The notes beneath the pieces were generated by a model that worked only from the letters and a program-made list of their open reading frames with translations, did no database searches and was not told where the DNA came from. A DNA stretch of 64,000 nucleotides from Schistosoma haematobium (Eukaryota; Platyhelminthes; Trematoda; Strigeidida; Schistosomatidae). Shown here in pieces: positions 38,801-50,800 of this stretch (the first letter of the stretch is position 1; each line of letters begins with the position of its first letter). A program made the position numbers and the translations under genes. Location: NCBI RefSeq assembly GCF_000699445.3, contig NC_067196.1:48339364-48403363 (forward strand), written 5' to 3'.

Positions 38801-41800
38801 AGAGTTATGTGCGTGACTAGCAACTCAATAAAATATATCTCCTTCACATGCATTCACATTAATAAGGCTATAAATACCCTTAAGCTTTCGAAAGGTCATG
38901 GAGTAGACGGGATTTCATCATTTCTCTACAAATATGGTGGTCCAGATATTCCACTTCGTCTTCTAAAGTTGTTTACTCTCTCTATGGAAACCGGTCCTTA
39001 CCCTTACTGTTGGAAAACCGCGCACATCATACCACGTTACAAATCTGGAGATAAGACTGACATGAACAATTACCGGCCAATAAATATTACTCCAGTTATT
39101 TCTAGGATTATGGAAAAAATTATAAGTGATGAACTTTCCAACTATTTACTTGCTGGAAAATTAATCAATGATACTCAACATGGATTTCTTAAAAATCGTT
39201 CTTGCATGACATGTCATTTTGACTTCTTTAATTTAGTCTATTCTCTACGTAGCCAAGGATATCTAGTCTTAGTGCTATATCTGGACATTTCTAAAGCCTT
39301 TGACATGGTTAGCCACCAACTTCTTATAGGTAAGCTTGCATCTTATGGGGTTTTAAATCATTTGCTTGCTTGGTTTGATTCCTTTCTAAGCAATCGACAT
39401 CAAATAGTTGAAATTAACTCTTCATTGTCTAACGCTGTCCCTGTTAGAAGTGGTGTAATACATCTAATCACGCGATTCAATATGCAGAAACCTCTCATTA
39501 TGACATCCGTAATTCCTTGGCACTAGTGAAACAGACTCATTCTAAATCATCTCTTTATATGAATTACTTCACCTGTAAATTTTCTAGACTCTGGAATAAC
39601 CTACCACAATCTATCCACACGATAAAATCACTCCCATTATTTGTTCGCTGCATCGATGCATACTGCTCCTCTGAAAATGCATTGAATGGTCTAGCGCCTT
39701 TAAGTGTATCTCATTCCACAAGTGATATTTTAGGAACCTTAAATGTTTAGCCATCTTTATTAGTGAATTCCCTAAGTAAAACCACCCACTTGCTGTCAAT
39801 ATGTTAACACCGCCCCTAGCAAGTTTAACTAATTCGAATAACATAAACAGTATATAACTGTCACATGACACACGCATTTAGGTAGACCTTATTGGCATAT
39901 TCTGGTAATTACTGCTTTGTTTTTCCGTGCTCTGTGTTTTCGTTTTAATTTCTCTAGTTGTAGATAATTATCATTATTTCGATCTAGCACACGAATTGAC
40001 CTTAACTACTTCGTTAATAAATCAACAGGCTGTCCATTTAAAAAATATTAAAAATTCCCGGCTGATGCATTGGATCGCTGTAATATATGTACTACTTAAA
40101 CAACTACTGAACTAGGATACTTAAAACTTTCTTTTGTCACATGTTTGTTCTGCACGTCTAACGTTACTATTTATATCAAATTGATCATGCCTGTAAACTG
40201 GCGTGAATTCTGTAATTATTATTTTCAGAATATGAATTATTATTATTATCATTATATTATATTAATTCGAATAGCCCTAATAGTCATATACTATCCTTAT
40301 TTATGACTTTCTGTAATTCATTTCATATCCAAAAACGATTACATCTATTCAGTGGTGCTTTTAATGATTTAATTGTTGGCACTGGCAGCATCAAGTCCAT
40401 AATTTCGGTTAAGAATTTGAAGTCATTAAATCCCGATGTCATAATCAAGCCTACAAAAGTTTCTATTTCGAGTATTACAGGTCGTAAACTTTCTATTCTT
40501 CGGTGCTGCAATTTGCTTATTAGAGACGATAAATCTTTAATCCTAAATTGTGAATTCAGAGAGACTATAATTTATGGACGAACCAATCAGACCTGAGACA
40601 ACAGGTGTTGGATTTTGGCGCGAAATTTATCCACTCACCTGGCTAAATACTATTTAAGCATTATAGCTTATGTCAGCTCGTGATGAAAATCCTAAATCGA
40701 ATTCCTAACCCTAACTATCAACTGTGAACCATAATTATAATTCCTCACACTGCTTTATAACCCTCATTTAGTCCTAGTTAGTAGGTGGACATTTTCAAGG
40801 TCATCTTAGCGTTGCTCAAAGGTCGTCCATAAATTATAGGCTCACTGTGAATTCTTCATTACTGATTGCAAACAATCTATCCTAGGTCAAGGAAATTTAA
40901 AAATGCTTCAGGGACAGCTTTCTTTACTGACCAATGAAGGCGATTCTAATGAAGAGCTTGATAACTAGCTAGCTACTGAAGTGAAGTGCGAAGAATTGTG
41001 CACGACTCCGAATTCTCCTCATTCTCATGTGCAAGCAAGAAATTCCAAAACCTTAAAAAACGTCAATCCTACTACTGCTGCAAAATTCAAAGATCCGGAG
41101 AGGAGAGCAGATAAATTCCCTCAGTGCAGAATTACTAGACCGTATGCAAAAGTGATAAAATTCTAAGAAAAGATGGATAGTGGCTAGCAGTGGAATAAGA
41201 CGAAATGCGCGTCCTGGATTTCACTGCTAGCTACAATGCATCTTTGCCTATAATGCTTGTGAATTAAGGTAATATCGAGGCAATCCGCACAGGATGTACA
41301 TATGCCAATAAGAGACTGATCAATCGCAGTCCTAAACACCAGTGGGGATATTCAGACAAACAATACAAAATGAATTTAAAGAGGTGAAATTTTCCTAAAT
41401 TACCCTAAAGGCAGAAGCCTAGTATGTACCAAACCGTAATTTAATAATAAGTTTAATTTTAACTTCATGTATTGCATTGATTTGTTGTTGTGGATTGTGA
41501 TTGGTTCGTCTGGGATTACGGTAAAGCTTAATTACGAACAATTTAGATCCACCTAACAAGGATAGAAACTAATAAGAGTACGATAATACGGTAACTAACA
41601 TATTCAATGTCTCAACAGTAATCCCCAAACGATGGAACCCAAGAAGGTAGAAGTGCAGAAAAAGCTCGATATATAATGAGGGAAAATTGAACTATTTGTG
41701 CACAGTAACAGAATATGGCTTCGAGATACAGGAAAATTAGCAAACTAAGAATGATAACCAATCAGAGAACAGAAAAGGTCGTGTGAAAATATGAATCAGA

Positions 41801-44800
41801 GATGGTATGGAGGTTATCATTACAGAAAAGAAACCAACACTAACTAACAAAAAAACTGGATAACTTTTCGTCTTAATCGGCAGGTGGTTGATATGTAGTT
41901 ACCTTACTCTATAGAAACGCTTTTATCGAATAGTATCGATTAGAGACTTGTTAGCTGACGACGCATAGCCCGAGTGTTTAACAAACTTGACTTAGATTTC
42001 AATCAGCACGACTTCACAAGCGACCCAACAGGCAATTTTCTAAAGCGAACTAGTAAAGTAAATATTAAGTCAAGTTATCAGCTGTAGTAGCGGACGATAA
42101 TAAAATTGTTTGGGTATTTAAACAGCTTATCTGATATGATTACATAGGTCAATCATTAACAATTTAGTGGGTTCGGAACTGAAACTCTACCCGCAGTTTA
42201 GGAATTGCAAGACTGAGATATGAATGGTTGCTCACAGAAAAATAGTATTTTCAAGATACTCCAAACATAGATAGCATAACAGATTAGAAAAAAATAAAAT
42301 TTTAATCATACACAATTTTACTGTAAATATTAGGAATTAAAAGTATAGCTAATTATACTATCCGACTATTCAACTACTGGTAGTGTTAATCATGAGGTTT
42401 TAACGTTCAACTGGAAGACCCCAAACCAGGTTATCAAGTCGCTGGAACACATCTCCAGAAGAATTATTTTTCTGTTTACGGAACCCTAAAATTACACTAA
42501 TTCACTAGTGAATCATAATTTACACATATAGACCTACAGACATAGCTAGGCATAAGACTAAAAAAGTTATGTAACAGGATGACAGGTTTGTATGATAATA
42601 GTAAAATACACATAGTCAGTCAGTAACAACGAAGAACTTCGTACGTGCGTACATCAGTTCGAGTTGCCACACCATATTAGCACAGAGATGCAGTGGTCGA
42701 TTCAAATCCCGTAGTGCTAGATGTAGTAAAAGTATAAGCAGTAATCGGAAATATTAGGGTTTGAAGATGTTATTCAAGGAGTATAATACAGTGAAATAAA
42801 TTTGGGAAGGGAAAAAAGGGACACAAAGAATTCAGAAAATTAGGATTTGGGAGAACACAAGGAGTGGATGCACCTGCGCCATTGCAAACGATTTTGAGCC
42901 ATGTCATTCAGGGTCTCTAACTATCGGTAGCTATCATCTCGTGGTCCCCAACCAGGTAGTCTACACCTACCAACATGACTCAGTCCACTTATCAGTGACT
43001 TCATGGACTTGTGCCATGTTTTGGTTTGGCCGCCCCTAGCTTTCTTCCAACCTACTCCTACACTATAAAACATCGCACTTCGGTAATTCGGCATTCGTAA
43101 CACATGTCCTAGCCATCTCAACTGATGAAGTTTCACTACTTCATCAATTGATTTGCCTTCCTTACCTAATACCCGTTTCCTAACATCTGCGTTACTTACT
43201 CGATGGTCCCAGGATATACGAGCAATGCTTCGAAGACACCTATGATCGAATACTAGTAACCTACGAATATTCTCTACTCCTGCCGGCCATGTTTCACTGC
43301 CATAAAGTAGGACGGAACGAACTGCTGTGCAGTAAACCCGTCCTTTGGTTGATAGACGGATATATCGCCTACGCCATAAATGACGCAAGTTGGTAAAAGC
43401 TAGTCACCCCCTATCATTAGTTCGGGTGTCAGTGCAACCCAATCCTGAAGCAACATTTTGCATTTCGAGGGGGAGAATCGCATCCCGAACATGCATGCAT
43501 TGTTGCTTAGAGTGGTCAGAAGACTCTGCATTTTGTCAGCGTCTTCGCCAAATAAAACTATATCATCAGCATATTCTAAGTCAACAAGTGAACCTCCCGG
43601 TAGAAGTTCAGCTCCTGTAAATTTAGATGAGGAGAGTGTTATCTCTAAAAGTACATCGACGACAAAGTTGAACAAGAATGGAGAGAGTGGACAGCCCTGA
43701 CGAACACCACTTGAGATAATCAATCCTGATGACAGTTCGCCATAAGCTCTCACTCGACCAGTTGTGTTCGAGTAGAGAGCCTTTATAAGGTTAATGTACT
43801 TTGGTACTCCTTTCAATGACAAACACTGCCATAGAACCTCACGATCAACAGAGTCGAATACCGCCTTAAGGTCGAGAAATACTACGATTGTGGAGCGTCT
43901 GAACGTGTGTCTGTGTTCTAGAGCCTGACGTAGTGTGAATATCTGATCTATACAACCACGTCCAGGTCGAAAACCGGCCTGGTTTTCTCTAATCTGCTCT
44001 TCACGAGCTTTGATTAGGCGTCGAAGTATTATTGAAGCTAATATTTTAGACACTATATTAGTCAAACTGATTCCTCTGTGATTGTCACAAGACGACTTTT
44101 GTCCTCTCTTATAGACTGGCACAATCAGTGATTGAGACCAGTCAGATGGGATTACGTCCAGTTATCAAATTCTACCTAAGACCTCGGTTAATCTCATTGC
44201 TAATACTGGACCACCATCCTTAAAAATCTCAGGAGTAAACCTGTCAGGGCCTGCTGCTCTCCCTCGTTTCAGATTTCCTATGGCTTTTTCAACTTCGTAA
44301 AGAGACGGAGGACGTACATTAACTTGCCATTCAGGTTGACTGGAGATCGTGGGAAACCAAAGTGTGGCTGAAGGCCAGTTGAACTGATCCCTAAAGTGTT
44401 CTGCACATCGATCCAATCTCCTGGATTGAGAATGAATAATATGTCCATCTTTCTCTGAGATTGTTTCCCTAACAGTCGGGTTCCTAATACCGGTTTCCTT
44501 AACAAGTCTGGACAGTTGTCTGCTATTACCTATTGCCGCTGCCTTATCCATCTTTCTTGCTTTCGCTACCCACCACTGTTCGCGATCATTGCGTAGGCTT
44601 CTTGTCAGCTTGCGCCTAAGCTGACTCCGCTCTTCGTCATGTTCAGAGCCAGATGGAATGAGTTTTCGAGCAACTATCAGTGAGGTAGATGCTGCTGAGA
44701 TCCAATATTTCTCCCTAACCTTGTGGTTTACCGTACTAGCAGATATCACTGCCGTTTCCACAGCTTTTCGTATATCATTCCATGCTGCCTCGAGGTGGGC

Positions 44801-47800
44801 ATCACACACATGGCTGCCTAACTGTTTTTCTAGTTGTTCCTGAAATATACTCTTAGCTTGACTATCATTAAGTAGGGCCATAAGCGGTTTCCTTGCAGCG
44901 TCTTTCCTACGTCCAGTAAGATGCAGACAAATACGTACTCGCACTAGAGCATGATCTGAGTCTAAGCATGTGCTCCAGAATGAGCGACAGTTTTCTATCG
45001 AGCCCCTCCACCGGTGACTGATAGCGATGTGATCTATTTGGGTCCAACGTTGGGACGAATTCGGGGGTCGCCATGTTAAAAGATGTTTTTCCGTATGCTT
45101 AAAGTTAGTATTTGCAAGGAACAGGCGGTTATCTGAGCATAGCTGCAACAGACGGTCGCCATTATCTGTTCTTTGAGCCACGACACCATAAGATCCACTT
45201 AGGTGTCTTTCCCTTTCGCTTAGTTTACCTATTTGAGCATTAAAGTCACCGGCCACTATTACTACATCCGAGCGCTTAGCTTTTCGGAGAAGGTCCGAAA
45301 GCTTCCTGTAAAACTCATCTTTTACATCATCTGAGCTGCAGTCAGTGGGAGAATAGGCAGAAACGACGAAGAGGCAACGACGAGTGTCCCTATCTTTCCA
45401 AATCCTTGCTGTTCCGTTTAGTCGGACAGCGCACAAACGACTGTCTACTGGGATTCACTCTAAGAGAGCTAGTTCTGCCCTAGGACTCAATGCTATACCT
45501 ACGCCGGCGAGGCCACGAGAAGCAGTATCAGGGCTTTCAGATACACGAAGTGTGAATTGAGTCGGTTCTTTATTTTGGCATACTGATGTCAAATGAATGA
45601 CGCCACTTGGATCCTTTATGCGCGTTCCAGAGACGCAGCACACATCGATGGCGCGAGATTCTAAAGTCTTAGCTAAGGAAGCCTGCTGTCCTATTCGGCA
45701 CTGTTCGGACGTTAAAAGCTCCTACGTGTAGTTTAGAGCGTGGTTTCAGGAGACCAGGAATAGCGTTCCGCGTACTCGAATCGTTTGCCCTAGCGATGCG
45801 AGGCGACAAAGGGACGTGAAAAGGGTTATTCGTGGAGATAAGAGAGGTATGAGGAGGTATAGGAAGGATTTGAATGTGACCAACTTGGTCTCGTGTGCCG
45901 TTATGGGTATGAGGGCTGGTGTAACTTCCCGGCTGCCCACACCGTGGAAGGGTATTTCTTGAGGAACCTGAAAAAGAAATCGGATTAATGTCGGCCTTAA
46001 CGACTCGGGAGTGTGACCACAGAGCCCAGGGGACAACCGTTTGAGGCCGGTCGCGCACGGCCTTTTCGTGGGAGGATTTTGACGTGTTAGCTCCGTCCTT
46101 CAAAGGGCCTTACCGCTGGAGACAGAAATCCGTGAGGTAAGGTGAGGTGTGACATTTTTAGGGTCGACCTTTTCTAACCCCTTCCTTCCTTGTCAGAAGG
46201 CGGCATCGCTACAGATGCTGGTTGTCCGAGGGAAACACCTTATTGCTGTCACACCTCTCTACAGTCAGCAGTACGACTTCGCCCTCAGATCTTGAGTTGC
46301 TGCTTTTAGTCTTACCGTTCTCCAATCGACCTGCCTGGCATGGTGAAACCTACAGGAACTTATGTTCCAGTCAATATAGCTCGGTTGGGTCATCACGATA
46401 GGCAAGCCCGACCGCCGCGTCAAGGTAGCAGCTTCGGTCGGGAAAATACACATAACAAACATGTTTTGAGGTCAGTAACAGAACGCTGAGTAGTAGATGG
46501 TGAGGATATACACAATCCACTCTACAAAAGGATATGCATAATTTTTGATGACAAATTGTCAAGAATTATACAACAAGCAGAGATAGTTAACTTCTTAAAA
46601 GTGTTATTTTACTGGAACCCAAGCCAAATAATCAAACTCCATTGATTAATCTTTTAATTGTATGTAATTCTCGCACTCAATTTGATGAGTGCTAAGAATT
46701 TCTATTTCTTTTAAATGAATTGTTATACCAGTCATATTTACAGCTCTCAGCATCAGCCCATTTCTTAAAAAAGAACGACTGGGTCCCATGATAGCTATAA
46801 TCATGGCCTGATTATGTAAAAATAACTCCAAAAAGGATCTACAGTTATAAAATAAGTTATTTGGATGAAAAGCAAGTGGATTCACTGAGTTTATTATTAG
46901 TAGTATGAATGTGAACTAAATACGAAGTCAAGATAACACATATATTTTGAAACCGTAAACGTACAACAGATTGTGTACGAAATGATAACTCACATTTTCA
47001 AAAGAACTTCGACCTTTAGATAAATACTTCCAGCGTTCACGTAACTCCAGGTGCATACACCAAAGAGACCAGCCTCCGTCAGTTAACTTGTTGATATTCT
47101 CAGTAAGTCTGCAGATAAGCAAATCAAAAGTTTCACCTCCATATGAATGCAGATTATTTTCGATACTAAACATATGGAGCTGTGAAAGTATACAGCTAGC
47201 GGCGGACAGTGTTTGCATAGATCGTTTGAGAGAGATATGCTCCGCCTATATAGATGTGATATATACAACCTCTAGAGATAACCACAATAAATATGAGCAG
47301 AATTTATTTGAAAAAAAACCCAAACATTTTGATGTTATATCATTCGAATAAGATATAATGATATACCTTAAAAAGTGAGGTATTTGGACACAGAACATAC
47401 TACACCTAAAAAAGAGAAAGCTCCATGCAATGGATCACCCACTTCCCTCATGATGATTGGTGGTAAAATTTCTGTTGGTGATGGCTTTGTGAATGGAAAT
47501 AAATTAGAGGGGTCGAAAATACAATCAGATGTGGATTTAGAAGTTAAACAGTTCTGAACCTGCTGTTTCTTTTTGTTGTTGAGAAAAGAGTGCCTAGTAC
47601 TCTTCTAAGAATGCACGTGACTGAAATAGGCTTCACACGGAACTACAGGAGAATTATCATTTTAGAAACCACCGCTGAACATTGCGGTACTCAGTACTTG
47701 ACTTATGGTGATTTGATATACATAAATGTGTACAAACTAAAGCTTTCAAATGTAGTAGGATCGATCTATGAAACCCCTGAAAAGTATTAAAGGCGGGTCG

Positions 47801-50800
47801 CAAATCCAAAACCTGATCCTTTAACACAATGAGTGAGCAGATTTTCTTTTTCGTTCTTAAACTTAATGAGAAACAAAAAACATTATACTAGTAGCAGTAC
47901 TTAGCTGCTGTAATAGTTAGCTGTTGAAGGTTTGAGACACATTGTGTCAGTGCTTTATTAAAACTAAGATTGGGAGGTATGAAAAAATAAATAATGTCTA
48001 ACTAAAAAAGTGAGACATTTCTATGTGGTATTTCCAGAATAATAAACCTCTGTCTGGGGCTAAAACGCTTAATAAAACCTTCATTTTCGTACTTTTATTG
48101 TGCTTCACTTTTCCAATCAACTATGATTGACTGTCACATATCTCAAACGTAATCCACGTAATCACGTGGTATAATTGACACTGAAGAAAAAAGATAAAAT
48201 CTTACACTCAAATTTATCTGTATTTATTTATTATTTATTTTATTTGAACACATAAATACTGGTACAAGGAGGCACCAGATACATATGCGCCACACAAATC
48301 AGCTGAGATTTTTGTGAGGGCTGTGATACTACCCGGGTGCCCAAACCGAAGTAGGTGGTTTTCTTAGGGGGCTACACCCGGAGCCTTCGATCTGAAGGTC
48401 TAATCAACAAGGCAGTGGAGCATCATAAGGTGATGCAGTCCCATGGTAACCGGTGAGCAACGATTGGTTCATACGCCATTTGTTCCCTCAGGGTGAAGAA
48501 GCCCATGTGCACCATCGGTTTGGAATCAGGGTTTCCCAACTCCCTTAAGTGGACTCTCCGTGTCCACCATCTGCTGTTTTACAACTATAAATCCTTTGGT
48601 CGTTAGATGGAAATAATATTTATTGGTCTTTTGGATACTTCAGAACAAAATGTTTATTATATTCGCCCCCTAAGTACATTTAAGTAAACACAAATACGTA
48701 TTCGGCAAGGTAATTGACAAAAACTCACATTTTTTAACCTTGAATAATGTCTAAATCTGGACACGTAAAATGGGGAAACAAGTATACATTGACGTAATCT
48801 GATTATATGAAATAATTCAATAATCAGTTTGTCCCAGTTACTTCAATTTTAGACGACTAAAGACACAAATTATGGATTACATTTTGCCTATATATTTGTA
48901 GATTAGGGGAATTTTTGGAATTAGGATAAATAATGGAGGCGTAATGTAAGGAAAGAAAAAGAGTCTACTAACACAAGCTCATGGACAAAAGAAAACTAAC
49001 CTCAAGTACACTCATATATGAATTTAAGTCACATGTTCCTCTGATCGACTTGGTTAGTACGGTCTGTAGGTCAAAAGATCCTAGTTACAAATTTAAAAAG
49101 TAATCAAACTATAGTATGAGCTTGGAAGTGCAAGGAGAAAAAGTGGGGAAATGGAACAATCATGTACTGTCCCGAGATGCCATACTTTACATAAACGCAA
49201 AGAGAAGAAATAACCAATAACCAATAGTAGCAAGTAACAAGGAAAAAAGCGGGAACGGACAGTCGGATTTACAAAGTAAGATTATAGAAATTTTGAGTAT
49301 AGAAACTAAATACACAAATGATATAGATTGAGTTATTTTACTGCATCCTTAGTGAGATGATAATCATCTTATAAAACTAAGTAAAGATATGTACATCTTC
49401 CTAGTCTTCAGTAAATAATTTTGTTTTGGTGTGACCACCTTATTTTTTCCAACTTTTTCATAAGTCAGAATCGATGATAACTCCAACTTGAGGAAGAGGA
49501 TCTTTAAATTTAAATTTAAAATGGATTCTGGGTTTTTTAAAGATATTCAAACGGCACGGAGGGTTCACCTAGGGGAGTTGGAAAACCTTGATTCCAAAAG
49601 AATGGCGTACATGGGCTCCAGTATCCTGAGGGGATGAATGACGCATGAACCTATTGTTCACCACCGGCTACCATATGACTGCATCTCCTAACGTTGCTTT
49701 ACTACCTTGTGGATTAGACCTTTAGGTCGAAGGCTCCGAGTGTGGCCCCATAAGAAAACCGTCTGCTTCGATATGAGCATCAGGACAGCATCACAGCCCA
49801 CGCACAAATCAAATGAAATGAAAATTACCACTGGAAATACTATTCCTGCTTTAATTAAAGGTTACATAATTCGCATTCACTTGATATTTTATTTATTTAT
49901 TTATCTATTTTAACACATAGATATTGGTACAAGGAGGCACCAAATACATATGCGCCACACAGATCTCATTCGATATGTGTGCGGGTTGTGATACTGCCCG
50001 GGTGCCCAAACCGAAGCAGGTATTCACTTGATAACATTCACTTTTTATATACTACGCCATTTATCTACTCACTTCTATTCTCACCTTGTGTATTCTTATT
50101 TTACAACTTACATAGCAGCTCGCCAATAGTGAAAACCCTGTCCTACCTAAAAGATTTCGGGTCATCGACTCGTCGAAAGTTGAATGCTATCACCGAAAAC
50201 AATTACTAAGTCTTTCTGAAACTAAGTATACTATTCAAGATGGCTTCCTTCAACGTTCACACACTAATGCAGATCTGAAAACAAATAGGGTTGGTTATGT
50301 CTTTAGAAAGTCTTAATATCGATGTTTGTTGTCTATCCGTGACCCGCATTTAAAACTCTAGTGAAGTACTACAAATTCGATCTCCATCTGTCGCTTCGAA
50401 AAGCTTGTTTCACGTGCGTTTATCCGGGGACCCTGTGGCATCTTCATCTGGTCTTGCTGGCGTTGATGTCGCATTGAACGCTAGAGCTGAGACAGAACTG
50501 ATTGATTGGATCCCCATTAACAGTCGGTCATGTGTTGTTAAATTAGAAAGTTCCACCAAAGTGGGAAATCGGCGTGAGAAACGATGTCTTTTCGCCATCT
50601 CCGCCTATGCTCCAACAAATTGCAGTCCGGATGCTACCAAGGACGAGTTTTGCCATCAATTGGCGTCCTCCCTCTACGTCCCAAGCCTGGACTTAGATTG
50701 ATCACGTCGCGATCAGCTACCTCTGGTGTGGTTGTGTACAATACTGCACTGGTTGCAATTGCATAACGCCATGAAAATAGCGAGTAAATTCGCTTGCGTC

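Larger units (their letters stand above)
37695..41166 (+). mobile_element. Gypsy-type LTR retrotransposon relic (gag-protease), split by two insertions
   Basis: Order on the + strand: a possible LTR end ATTTACA at 37762-37768, a primer-binding-site-like ttggcgccacg at 37769, gag start ATG at 37780, gag to about 38580, then a foreign LINE, then a retropepsin-like segment at about 40300-40557, a foreign inverted-repeat element, and the protease/linker again at 40846-41166. The gag, protease and linker resume in matching order and sense across both insertions. No Gypsy RT or integrase follows and no 3' LTR was found. A TGTAAAT at 37695 pairs with the ATTTACA, but 74 bp is too short for a complete LTR. 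Confidence 0.68.
42615..46442 (-). mobile_element. RTE-clade LINE family B, full-length damaged copy
   Basis: 3,828 bp bounded by an exact 12-bp TSD (aaaatacacata at 42603-42614 and 46443-46454), with a GC-rich 5' leader (46.1-46.44 kb), endonuclease, reverse transcriptase, C-terminal region and a ~300-bp 3' untranslated region. The reading frame is broken by a frameshift near 45.66 kb, a TGA at 45455 (where relatives have Trp), two adjacent stops near 44160, and a ~100-bp deletion plus frameshift near 43.39 kb. It sits in sense orientation in the host gene's largest intron. Closest named families are probably the schistosome RTE elements (SR2/Perere-3 type). Confidence 0.9.
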
